Of a stretch of DNA of 64,000 nucleotides, positions 36,356 to 46,529 are shown piece by piece (within the stretch, counting starts at the first letter, position 1; each line of letters begins with the position of its first letter). The translations under genes were made by a program, and so were the position numbers. The notes below the pieces were generated by a model, which ran no database searches, was not told where the DNA came from, and worked only from the letters and a program-made list of their open reading frames with translations. The stretch covers positions 2,231,327 through 2,295,326 of the forward strand of contig CM074807.1 of the NCBI GenBank assembly GCA_037447605.1, given 5' to 3'. This stretch comes from Zygnema circumcarinatum (taxonomy: Eukaryota > Streptophyta > Zygnematophyceae > Zygnematales > Zygnemataceae).

Positions 36356-39300
36356 ATGGATGCTCTTGCGACCAGCATGGCGACCATGGCGCCCGCCACC
36401 ACCGGGGCAGTGGCCCGGGCGGTGGAGCGCAAGAGCAGCGGCATCCCAGTGGCCAGATCTGCGCCTCTTGGAAGCTTCAATGGCCTGAGGAAGGCGTCCC
36501 TGCAGGGCTGCGCGAAGCCCCTGGCGAGCCGCGTGGCGGCGGCTGCTGTGCCGAAGATCACAGCTACTGCTACCATTGAGACGGCGGCGACCACCGATGT
36601 GGTTCTCTCTGAGAAGGTAAGCTGGAACGCTGGACTTCAGGGGGAGGCTGGTAGAGGCAGGAATAAGAACCGCCAAGGACGGAGGATCGTAAGAAAAGCA
36701 TGAAACGATCTGACAGGAAAGGAGGTGAGTTTGGCAGTGGATTTTGGATGATCCTGACATGAGCCATTGTTGGTGGCTGTGGCTATGCAGTGCATCAACG
36801 CCATCAGGTTCTTGGCCATTGATGCTGTGGAGAAGGCCAAGTCTGGACACCCGGGACTGCCCATGGGTTGCGCTCCCATGACTTATGTGCTCTTCAAGGA
36901 GTTCATGAAGTTCAACCCCAAGAACCCTTACTTCTTCAACAGGGATCGCTTCGTGCTGTCTGCCGGCCACGGGTGCATGCTGCAGTATGCCATTCTTCAC
37001 CTGTGCGGTTATGACAGTGTCACAGTAAGTCTGTCTTTCATACCTTGTAGATGCTGAGTAAGGTTCAAAATTATTTCGAGCGACTAGAAGATGAAGTAAT
37101 TCATACTCCTTTTTTGTCGTTTGTATTCACCTTGCCGACAGAACGTACTTCACTTCAGCATTTTGGCGCTTGCTGTTTGAATCCATGAGTTCTTGTTAGT
37201 CTCTCGCCCCTCAGCTTGCCTGATCCCTCATTTCCATTACCTTTTTTCAGATAGAAGACATTAAGCAGTTCAGGCAGTGGGAAGCCAAAACTCCTGGCCA
37301 TCCTGAGAACTTCATCACACCTGGTATCGAAGTCACCACTGGTAAGTAGTTTTGAGCTCAACAATGAACTGAGCGATGGTGGACCTTTGACGTGTTTTTT
37401 TTCCCTGTTTTTTTACAACGCACGCGGTTCTTGAATGGCGCCTGAACGTGATGGTTTATGTGATGGTTTCATGCTTTAATTTTCTTATGTTCATGTTTTG
37501 TACGGCAATATCTGAGATGCTGTGTTTGCGAGCAGGTCCTCTTGGGCAAGGTATTGCAAACGCTGTTGGACTTGCGTTGGCTGAGAAGCACATGGCAGCT
37601 CGCTTCAACAAGCCAGATGCAACTATCGTAGACCACTACACGTAAGCTATTTGTAGTACGGAGATTTTAGTCACCGATGCTTGGTAGGATACAAATGATG
37701 TGTGATCTGCTTTCTTCTATCGTAGATACTGTATTTACGTCTCTCTAAGCGAAAGCAGTCCTTATACTTTACTTTTGCTCTTCCCTGTTTGTTCTGCTTG
37801 TTAATCTGTGCTGTTCTGTTCTGTTCTTGTGCAGATACTGTATCCTTGGAGATGGGTGCAACATGGAGGGCATCTCTACTGAGGCTGCATCGCTTGCAGG
37901 ACATTGGGGTCTTGGCAAGCTCATTGCGATGTACGATGACAACCATATCTCCATTGATGGTGACACAAAGATTGCCTTCACAGAGGACGTTCAGGCTCGG
38001 TTTGACGCACTCGGCTGGCACACCATTCATGTCACAAATGGAAACACTGATCTGAACGCTATCCGAGCTGCCATTGAGGAAGCAAAGAGCGTAACCGACA
38101 AGCCCACTATGATCAAGGTCAGTTTGCTCTGCAAAACCGTTTGAACATGATTCGGCTTTGCTAACGTGGACCTCTGAATGATGGGTAAAGGTTGCGATGG
38201 TGGGTTCCTGAAGCTGGGAAGTGAACTCATTCATGAATTGTCTAGAGTTTGTTGGTGTTCAAGATTTTGGGAGTTTTGGACAATTCAGGCCTTCGAGTTT
38301 TCTTTGGTCCCAGCTGCCTGTAGTTGTACTTCAGGGATTCAGCATCTTCTTACTTTCTCTTTTTGTCTTAAATGCAGATCACCACCATTATTGGATATGG
38401 TTCTCCTGGCAAGGCCAACTCCTATGCAGTGCACGGTGCCGCGCTTGGTGGTTCTGAGGTTGCTGCCACTCGTGCGAACCTTAACTGGCCGTATGACCCT
38501 TTTGTCGTCCCGGAAGATGTTACGAGGTATGCCTCTATCCTTCATGAATTTTCGTTCTGAAAGGTATCCATCTGGAAAGCGGCGTGAATGCGGATTTTTT
38601 GAGTCTGTCGTTTTCGATGTGTTTGTGGATAATCGTATCGTTGCTTTGTTGATTCCATTTCCGTTGGAACATATGTCCTGGACTATTCCATGGATTGTCA
38701 TGTGCTGGAGATTGCCAGCAGCAGCCTGCCTGTCTCTGTTTATGTTGCTGGAGCAATCATATTCAGAGCGAGCTCGAAATGTGCCCCGCTTTTCGTTTGG
38801 GTGTGAATTTGGTAGTTTGGACCATGGCTTCTCTTCTATGGTCAGCTAATGATACTTCGTTTCTGCTGAGCGTGTTTTTTCTCGTTAGCATTTGCATTTT
38901 CTGACTGTTATTTTTTCCTTGTTGCAGCCACATGGGTGAGAAGATCTCCGAGGGTGCTGATGTGGAAAAAACTTGGAATGAGTCCCTTGCTGCATACGCG
39001 GCAAAGTATCCCGAAGAGGCGGCAGAGTTCAAGCAGCTCGTCAGCCTTGAGCTTCCTGCCGGATGGGCTGACGCCCTTCCTGTGAGTCGTCGACCCATAT
39101 CTTTGTAGAGCGAAAGTCTTAAATCACGTATTGCTGGCTGGAATGCATATGGAGTTTTTTTTCTAAGCTTAGGTATTGTAGCTTGTATTAGTATTGGTTG
39201 CCTATTGTCATGATTTTTTGACCATTTTGCCACTTGTTTGTGTAACAGAGATATACACCAGAATCTGCTGGCGACTCTACTCGCAATCTCTCCCAGGCGA

Positions 39301-40835
39301 TGCTGAATGCACTCTGCAATGTTCTGCCAGGCCTTGTGGGAGGCTCCGCTGATCTTGCTTCCTCCAACATGACCATCATGAAGAAGTTTGATGACTTCCA
39401 GAGTTACACTCCTGAGGGAAGGAACATCAGATTTGGTGTGCGTGAGCATGCCATGGGAGCCATCTGCAATGGCATTGCGCAACACCTTTCTGGTCTCATC
39501 CCATACTGTGCCACTTTCTTCATCTTCACCGACTACATGCGTGGAGCTATGCGTATCTCTGCTCTCAGCGAGACGGGTGTGATTTATGTGATGACCCACG
39601 ACTCTATTGGTCTTGGAGAGGACGGCCCCACACATCAGGCAAGCTAGTCGTGTCCTTTAGTTTGCTTCGTTTGCTCTATTTGGGTTTCTCTTTGTAGCTC
39701 TTTGCTGCTTTTGTTGTGCATTTTAATGAGGCAGGTCAGGTCAGGCAGGCAGGCAGACCGACATGTTATTTTGCTGTCCACAAATGTACCAGTTATATAG
39801 TGCTCGTCGATAATTTACGAATGCTTCACTCGTCTTGTTTCGTGTAGATGTGAAGGTCCTGTTGTTCAGGCATGATATTGTCTGACCTCGCTGCTTTCTC
39901 TGAGATGTGCAGCCGATCGAGCATCTGGCTTCATTCCGTGCCATGCCCAACACCCTGATGTTCAGGCCTGCCGATGGCAATGAAACTGCCGGAGCTTACA
40001 AGATCGCTGTAGAGAACAGGAAGAGGCCTTCAATATTGGCACTCTCTCGTCAGAAGCTTCCTCAGCTTGCCGGCACTTCCATCGAATCAGTGGCATTGGG
40101 CGGCTACACCGTCACGTGGGTTTCTAACCTTACTGCATGCATGGATAGCCTTAGTAGTTTTGAGGGCTATGAAACTATTTCTTGCTGGAATGTTTTCTGA
40201 CACATTGCTTTCTCCGGACTTTGTGAAGTGACTTAAAAGTGTGGAGGGTCGCTCTCTTGTATGTGACGCTCTAGGGCTGTTTTATCCAACCTCTAGAGCT
40301 GGTCGGGCTGGTATGATTACAAGTCTGCGCGCATTCTGGCTAGAAAGAACAAGTCATGGTCACCTAAAGAACCGTTGTCCGAACCAAGTTCAATTGAAGG
40401 GAAGCAGTGATATCAGAGACATGCACGAACTTTAGCTGACCTTTTCCCCCTGTTCTTCCCCCCTCCTGTTGCAGTGACGCAAGTGGCAAACCAGACCTCA
40501 TCATTCTGGCCACGGGCTCAGAATTGGAGCTGGCTGAGAAGGTCGCGAAGGTGTTCCGTGACGAGGGCAAGGGCGTGCGAGTGGTGTCCATGGTCTGCTG
40601 GGAGCTCTTCGAGGAGCAGTCCGCGGAGTACAAGGCCTCTGTGCTGCCGCCTGATGTCACTGCCAGAGTCAGCATTGAGGCCGGCTCTACATTCGGCTGG
40701 CACAAGTATGTCGGGGACTCGGGAGTGACTGTTGGAGTGGACACCTTTGGTGCTTCTGCGCCTGCAGAGATTTTGTATGAGGAGTTTGGATTTGGCGTTT
40801 CCACTATCGTTGAGAAGGTAAAGAAAATCCTTTAA
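36356..40835 (+). CDS. TKT: Chloroplast transketolase
   Basis: This thiamine-diphosphate enzyme moves two-carbon units between sugar phosphates in the Calvin cycle and the oxidative pentose pathway. Exons: 36356-36616, 36791-37024, 37251-37341, 37536-37641, 37835-38117, 38378-38526, 38928-39081, 39249-39638, 39913-40115, 40475-40835. They total 2232 nt, 743 residues, matching the 741 of Arabidopsis TKL1. The first 70-75 residues are rich in Ala, Ser and Arg and form a transit peptide. The mature part starts near [20 protein letters not shown]. Visible motifs are [23 protein letters not shown], the cofactor motif GDGCNMEG through [36 protein letters not shown] and [10 protein letters not shown]. 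Codons favour C endings, as expected for a highly expressed gene. Intron 8 has a GC donor; all other introns are GT-AG. Confidence 0.97.
39639..39912 (+). other. TKT: GC-AG intron in transketolase
   Basis: The exon ends CATCAG and the intron begins GCAAGC, ending TGTGCAG. THQ must join directly to [13 protein letters not shown], a strictly conserved block, so the boundary is well fixed. Retention would bring a TAG stop two codons later. Confidence 0.85.
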
Positions 40836-42021
40836 ATTTTTGAAGAAATGTAGTAGTCTCAAGACGATTGTAGGTTGTACCAAAGAAGTGCGCTCGCCAA
40901 TGCCCGCCTGGCGCAATCTGCACAGTTCTGCAGCCCAGGCTTCCGTAATTTTCTTTTAAAGTATTTTGTGAGTAGAGGGCGGAGCTGTGCTGCACCTGAA
41001 AGAAAGACAGCCCGCCCGCACGCATCAGTAGGCAGTGTGTAGACCCTATTATTTCACCATTTCAAAATCATCTGTTTGAAAAGAGGCCGCATTCGTCAGT
41101 GCGCCGCGTGTCGTTATGCGCGGGCGCGCGGGCTAACCCCTTGGATTCCGCTGCTTTTCGACTGCAAATATTTTTGGCTGCAAAGCAGTGTAGGCACTGC
41201 CTGAGGAGAGCAGTGGCAGATCAACCCACCGATCTCGGCGCCTTGAAAGGCTAATTTTTGCACTTGCAAGCTCTTTCGTCTGCTCTCATTTGCCGTGTCG
41301 CAAGCTTTGCCTGCCATGCACAGGCCATCGGTTGTTCCTTGTGAGTGATGCGAGGTGGGGGAGCGGACACAAAATGCTCGCCTTCAAGATGTATGACTGA
41401 TGATTGATGATGACTGTTGCACCCATGAGCATCTTGAATACCCTAAGTCTGGCGAGCAGTAATGTTTTCTTCCATGCTCTCACTGGCTGCCGCACTTCCC
41501 CTCGTGAAGGCGCGAGCGTGGCGCACGAGTCTGCCCTACATCCAATAATACTGAGGGAACAGCCAACCAAATATCGTGAGATAAATGCACATTTCTCTCC
41601 TATATCAGTACAATGTTAATTATAATTATAATAATAACAATTATACTGACTGCGTGGGAAGGCTCCGACCTCCCTCGCGCGCCGGTGGACGAGGCCGTGG
41701 GGACTGGCCAGGCCCAGGACCCCGCCCGACCGTATGGAACGTTCTATGGCCGTACAGTATATTCCACGGGAATGGCCGACAATGCGCCACATGTCACACG
41801 TGCAAGTGTCAGCGGCAGGCCGGATCCACCGACATAGTTTTACGCTGGCAAAGGCATGCCACGTGGCATGACAGTCAGCAGGGTCGACAGCGCGGGGCCG
41901 TCAGATGGGAGGGGTCGAAGGAACATCGACGATCAGTGCACAGCCACGTGGACAGCACGGGGTAATGGCGTCAGCACACGGCAGAAACTGTCCTTGAAAA
42001 GAATCGCGATTTTATGAGACG

Positions 42022-42287
42022 CGTGGTTTCATTCTTTCATCGTGGTTTCATAATTTCCTCGTGGTTTCATGTTTTCCTCGTGGTTTCACGCTTTCTTCTT
42101 GGTTTCATGCTTTCCTCGTGGTTTCATGCTTTCTTCGTGGTTGCATGCTTCCTTCGTGGTTTCATGCTTTCTTCGTGGTTGCATGCTTTCTTCGTGGTTT
42201 CATGCTTTCTTCGTGGTTTCATGCTTTCTTCGTGGTTGCATGCTTTCTTCGTGGTTTCGTGCTTACTTCGTGGTTCTGTCGCTCGTG
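42022..42287 (+). repeat. 19-bp tandem array, 13-14 units
   Basis: The monomer is CGTGGTTTCATGCTTTCTT. Units start exactly every 19 bases from 42022 to 42250, and a degenerate unit (CGTGGTTCTGTCGCTCGTG) closes the array. Variation is mostly single-base (TTTC/TTGC, TTCTT/TTCCT). There are no spacers. Since 19 is not a multiple of three and the monomer has no stop in any frame, all three plus frames stay open and encode the same 19-residue periodic peptide. Confidence 0.95.
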
Positions 42288-43544
42288 CTCCAGTGCAGGC
42301 CCCCTTCGCGAGAATACGGTGTGACTTTGGAGTTTGGAGTCTGGGCCCTCAAAACCCTGCAATCCTCGAAGCCCTGTCATAGCGACTGCGCGCCTCCCAC
42401 CGCCTGCCACGGCCTGCCTGCGCGCATGCTCTCTACCGTACTTTTTGCGCCGTACCGTACCATCTAAAGCGACAGAGCGCACCGCCAGTACCATGACAGC
42501 CGCTCGATATGGGCACACCCCTTGGGGCCCACAGATCCGGCTGCCTTATAATGGGCACCGCCATACGGTCGCCGATGTGCGCCAAGCGGCCCCGGCCGCC
42601 GCGCTGGCCTGTTTTGTCGCCACCCGCGCACGAGATTGTGTTGCGCCGCCGCTCGCTCGCCGCTCTCCGCCACGTGTCCGCAAGTGGACACGTGGGGTCG
42701 CCTCTTCGCCGGAAGGCAGCACCGTACGGCGGGCGGGCGGCCGGGCCGCAGGGCTCGAGCGCCGCGCGCGACGCTACGAGAAAGGTGGGCCACTCATAAC
42801 CTTCCACGTCAGTAATTATGACACGCGCCAGGCCCGGATTGGTCAGGTCACGAAGCGGTCACTGAGGCCGCTGACTCGAGCCAGCCAGTCCCCGGACGGC
42901 CGTGGGCGTGCCGGCCGGCCAGCGGCGGGGCCGTACGGACGAGTGGGCGTGTGGCGCCGCGGCCGCTCGCGGCGTAGGGAGGCCGAAGGGCCGCGGCCGG
43001 GGGCGAGGCCGAGGCCGAGGCCGCACGTGGCGCCGTGGGGCGAACGCACGTGCAAGCGTGGTTCGCGCTGTGACTGCGCGCATGGAGACGGGAGGGCGGC
43101 GACCTCCGGGCCTCCGGTACGCGCTGCCGCTGCCGTACTTGGAACGAGCGGTCAACGGGCGGTCAGCGGCGCGTCGGGCGGCCGGCCGCCATTCGCCCGC
43201 GGTGAGCGGCGCGTTGACCGGAAGACACGGGACGGCGCCGCCGGCCCTTCGCCGCGGCGGAACATAATTTCCAGGAATTACCGTAAGAAGTGTACAACGT
43301 TCAAATTTTTCAGCCGTAACTTTCGCGGTCTCGGATTCAAACTTGGCTGCTACGGATTACAGCGACGCAGGTTCGAAATCGACACCGATGAAGCAGTAGC
43401 AGTCAACGCCGAATTGGTTGAATTAGAGTGGGTCAGTTTAATACCTGCTGTAATTCCAACTGTGCAAAGGTTTCTATCACAGTACATCGTTTCATCGTTT
43501 CATCGTTTCGCTTAGCTAGCTTTAGTTTTGCTTATATCGGAAAT

Positions 43545-43640
43545 GGAACAAAAGAAAAGCTTTGAGGGGAACACTGCTTCCAGGCCTAACAACAACACTG
43601 CTGAAGCCGACGCGAAGCAGCTTTGGCTTTGTACTGCTGC
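43545..43640 (+). repeat. Dispersed repeat, partial copy F
   Basis: It begins GGAACAAAAGAAAAGC and continues with GGCCTAACAACAACAC and GAAGCCGACGCGAAGCAG. It aligns with the right half of copy A (about 29034-29117) in the same orientation. Confidence 0.55.
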
Positions 43641-43763
43641 AATAGCAATGCTACAGGCGGCGGCTGCTGCGGGCTGGGGCCGCTCGGCGGGCCATAAGGA
43701 ACACTAGATAGCCCTCCTACCGTGCAGTGCGTCAGTACGTGCCAGCGAGCCAAGCAGCAGCAG

Positions 43764-43812
43764 CAGTCAGTCAGTCAGTCAGTCAGTCAGTCAGTCAGTC
43801 AGCCAGCCAGTC
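43764..43812. repeat. (CAGT)n microsatellite
   Basis: Ten or more CAGT units, preceded by CAG triplets and followed by CAGC variants, lie at the edge of a GC-rich island. Confidence 0.9.
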
Positions 43813-44383
43813 AGTCATCCAGTCACGGCCGCCCGCCGCTCGCCGTCCCTCCGGCCCCCCGCCTTGAAGCCGCGCGCGGCCAATTTGGCCGATCGCATGC
43901 GCGACCAGTCCGCGGGTGCCACGCGTCGCCGCGGGCCCTCCCTGCCCGGCGGCAGACTGGTGACGTCAGCTCCCTGTGACGTCAGGATTCGACCACGTTC
44001 AAGGCGTCCTAGGCGCTGTGGCGGGCCGCTGCCACGTGGCCGGGTGGGCTGGCCGGCCCTGTGCCCAGCCTAGCCGGGCGGGCGGACGGGCGGCCACGTG
44101 GCCCCGGCCGCGGCCTTCAGCCTGTTCTCGTTGCAGCCCGCCCCCCGCCCCATATGCGGGCGGGCACCCGCCGGGGCGGCACCCGATTTGTACGGGCGGG
44201 CACGGACGGATCTGTTCTGGGCCCCGCCACGCGGGCGGGCGGGCGCATACGACGAGCACTGCTGCTGCGCACGCGCGCAACTCGCGGCGTACGGCAACCG
44301 AAGGGACGGAACCGTACGCCCGCGGGCGGGGGTTGACCTCACGCTGGCGAGGCCATCGCGCTGCGGGGTTGAGTCGAGGCGTA

Positions 44384-44495
44384 GCTTTCCGCTCCTTAGC
44401 TTGTTTCTTTTGTGCTTAGGTCCTTTGCGACCAGTCCCTCGTGGTTCCACATGCTTCTTTTGTCCATGTACATTTGATGGCCTCGCCATCGTGAG
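44384..44495 (-). repeat. Dispersed repeat, copy B
   Basis: Read on the minus strand it starts CTCACGATGGCGAGGCCATC, continues AAATGTACATGGACAAAAG and ATGTGGAACCACGAGGGACT, then GGTCGCAAAGGACCTAAG. The minus frame contains HQMYMDKRSMWNHEGL. This is the best-preserved two-module copy and the reference for the family. Confidence 0.7.
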
Positions 44496-44545
44496 ATGAA
44501 TGCCCCATCTCTTCCATCAACGTGAAGCGGCATGCTGCCGGCATC

Positions 44546-44570
44546 ACATGACATGACATGACATGACATC
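44546..44570. repeat. ACATG pentamer array
   Basis: Four exact ACATG units and a final ACATC form a short tandem array. Confidence 0.9.
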
Positions 44571-45200
44571 GCGGATGCCGGGAGGGGCGGGCCGGGGGGG
44601 AGGGGGGCAGGTCCTCCCTCCGTCCCTCCCCATGTCCGCGACCCGGCCCCTGCGCCCATGCTCATAACCAGGCCTCCTCAAATAGGGGATTTTTATGGCC
44701 TAAGATATGGAACTGTCCCCTAAATTGGTTTTGAAAAAACCTGTAAATAAAGCATATACGGAGGATACATATGTACGGATGACGCTCTTTGAGCGGGCAT
44801 GTACTGCATACACATGGACATGTTCTATGTACTGCACTGCATTCATGGTCTGTTTGAGTAGTTGAAGCAATTCAATAGTTGAAGCCGTCGTCTTGTTGAG
44901 CCTCAAAGCAGTAGCAACGACAAGGGAGTAAGGACAATTATTATTTTATTTCAATTTCGGTTCCTATTTCAGTTTTAGTTTTTGCGGCTGAAACCCAGAA
45001 CTTTGGAGGTTATGATTTGGAATTTAGTTTTTGTGAGGAGCTTTTTAGACTATGATGGATTCTAAGAAGGTGATAGTTGGAGTAGTTCATGATGGGTCTT
45101 TGAACGTGTTCTGATTGATTCGTAGAAAATCCAATGTATAAAAGTCGAAGAATTTGCACCAATTTCGTAAGCCGTGTCGTTAAGCCACCAAGTAGATTCC

Positions 45201-45348
45201 ATCCATGTACATGTGATGACATCGCCATCGTGAGTGCAATGCCAATTCATTTTACGTTTTTTTAACCAAAACAAAGGAGAAAAGGGAAGGAAAATGGCAT
45301 TGTGGAACCACGAGGGACTGGTCGCAAAGGACCTAAGCACAAGCAAAG
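45201..45348. repeat. Dispersed repeat, rearranged copy D
   Basis: The first module (45201-45234) is in minus orientation, ending in GCCATCGTGAG. The second module (45299-45342) is in plus orientation and is identical over about 42 bp to copy B read on its minus strand. The two modules therefore face each other, unlike copies A and B, so an internal inversion or recombination has occurred. Confidence 0.65.
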
Positions 45349-45573
45349 GGCTTTTTTACGGCTTTTATGTTATTTCAGGTTCAATCCCCTAAACTAATGT
45401 CAATTTGTCCTCTGAATAAGCTACTTACGATATTTATGGGAAATCCCTTATTCGTGGAGGCCTGCTCGTAAGTCATAACTCTCCCGCGCTGCCGTACGGC
45501 CGCCCGCCCGCCCGCCCAGGCGCGCCCGGCCCTACCACGGCTGGGCGCCGGCCCTTCCCTTCCGGCTTCCGGC

Positions 45574-46023
45574 CCGGCCACGGGCATCGTCAAATTAAGG
45601 GATTTTTTGAAAGTAATCATTTAAATCCCTTAAGCAAAACTCGGATTTTTTTCCCTTAATAGAACCCGCCCCTTGTGGAAAAAATAAATAGAAAATGAGG
45701 CGTGCAAGGCTTACGGCTGAAACGAAATAGTGTCCGCCTGCCCGCCCGCCCGCAGGTCTCTGCCTGCCGGAGAATGATACTGCACCCCCTATTTTGGATT
45801 ACCCCACCCCCTTTTGAAAATTTTGCCATCTTGAGTTCAATGCCATTTTCTTTCTTTCTCGATGAACATTCGAATCCTAAGTACAAAGATAGTACAAAAA
45901 AGTACAAAAACATTACGTATAAGTACAAATCCCTTAATTCCCTTGAACAGAACTCAAAATTATCCCTTTGAGTTAAAATCCTGGGTTTTTATGGGATTTC
46001 CCTTATTGACGATGCCTGGCCGG
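45574..46023. repeat. Inverted-repeat-bounded segment (450 bp)
   Basis: The left end reads CCGGCCACGGGCATCGTCAA followed by ATTAAGGGAT. The right end, reverse-complemented, reads CCGGCCAGGCATCGTCAATA followed by AGGGA. The near-identical 28-30-bp arms enclose a mixed AT/GC core. A third related end lies at about 45430-45455. The size and structure resemble a MITE, but target-site duplications were not established. Confidence 0.45.
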
Positions 46024-46182
46024 CCCGCGCCGCTGCCGTACTATCCGAGCGCGTACGAACCGTACACATGCGTACGGCCTGCGCGTGCCGTACGGCCTGG
46101 CGGGCCCCCGGCGCGGGGCGCGATCTGCGGGAGATCCCGCCGGCCGGGCGGCCCTGCGCCGACGCGCGCATTGATGGCGGCC

Positions 46183-46227
46183 GGCGGGCGGGCGGGCGGG
46201 CGGGCGGGCGGGCGGGCGGGCGGGCGG
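46183..46227. repeat. (GGGC)n microsatellite
   Basis: About eleven GGGC units lie 300 bp upstream of the histidine-kinase start codon. The run of G-triplets can form a G-quadruplex on the plus strand. Confidence 0.9.
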
Positions 46228-46293
46228 CGCCTGCCTGCCTGCCCTCCCGCGCGCGGAAGGCGCTGCTGAACCGCCACACGGCCGCGCGCAGGC

Positions 46294-46440
46294 ATGGGCA
46301 TGGGCGGGAGGGGCGGGAGGAGGAGCACCAGGAGGAGCACGAGCAGGAGCAGGAGGAGCATGGCCATGGGCATGGGCATGGACACGGGCATGAACATGGC
46401 CATGGAGGGCGGGGCAGGAGAAGCGGGAGCGGGCCTTTAA
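46294..46440 (+). CDS. Possible upstream ORF of the histidine kinase
   Basis: ATG at 46294 opens a 48-codon frame ending TAA at 46438-46440, 89 bp before the kinase ATG. It is one base out of frame with the kinase. The peptide is rich in Met, Gly and Arg (SMAMGMGMDTGMNMAME) because of a degenerate CATGGG repeat. If transcription starts upstream of it, it could lower kinase translation. The overlapping kinase frame is also open back to an ATG at 46068, which would instead make an N-terminal extension. Translation of either is unproven. Confidence 0.25.
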   Translation: MGMGGRGGRRSTRRSTSRSRRSMAMGMGMDTGMNMAMEGGAGEAGAGL

Positions 46441-46529
46441 GCTTTAGGGTTGCGGGATGGGACGGGGCCGGAGGTAGGAGGGAGGAGGGAGGAGGGAGGG
46501 AGGGAGGGAGGAGGAGGGCGCGTGCAGCG

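Larger units (their letters stand above)
40836..46529. other. 5.7-kb mosaic intergenic region
   Basis: This is the largest gap in the window. GC-rich islands (about 41650-41960, 42520-43270, 43820-44380, 44570-44660, 45480-45590, 46020-46520) alternate with AT-rich blocks. It contains the 19-bp array, dispersed repeat copies, an inverted-repeat segment, CAGT and ACATG runs, and clustered CCGTACGG and CCACGTGG palindromes. The 393-codon open frame at 42334-43515 reflects GC composition. No transposase or other protein motif was recognised. Confidence 0.6.

Noticed and set aside
38160-38220. Box C/D snoRNA in a transketolase intron
   Set aside because: TGATGG and CTGA words are present but are too close together and lack terminal stems; similar words occur by chance in other introns.
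42022-42287. CRISPR array
   Set aside because: The 19-bp units are contiguous with no spacers, and the host is a eukaryote.
43365-43390. T-arm-like GGTTCGAAATC
   Set aside because: No other part of a tRNA cloverleaf could be found around it.
42334-43515. 393-codon plus-strand open frame
   Set aside because: It crosses GC-rich islands, has extreme Arg/Ala/Gly content, no domain, and overlaps other long frames on both strands. Open length follows base composition.
40836-46529. Autonomous retrotransposon or DNA transposon
   Set aside because: No reverse transcriptase, integrase or transposase motif appears in any frame, and no long terminal repeats were found; only non-autonomous repeats are supported.
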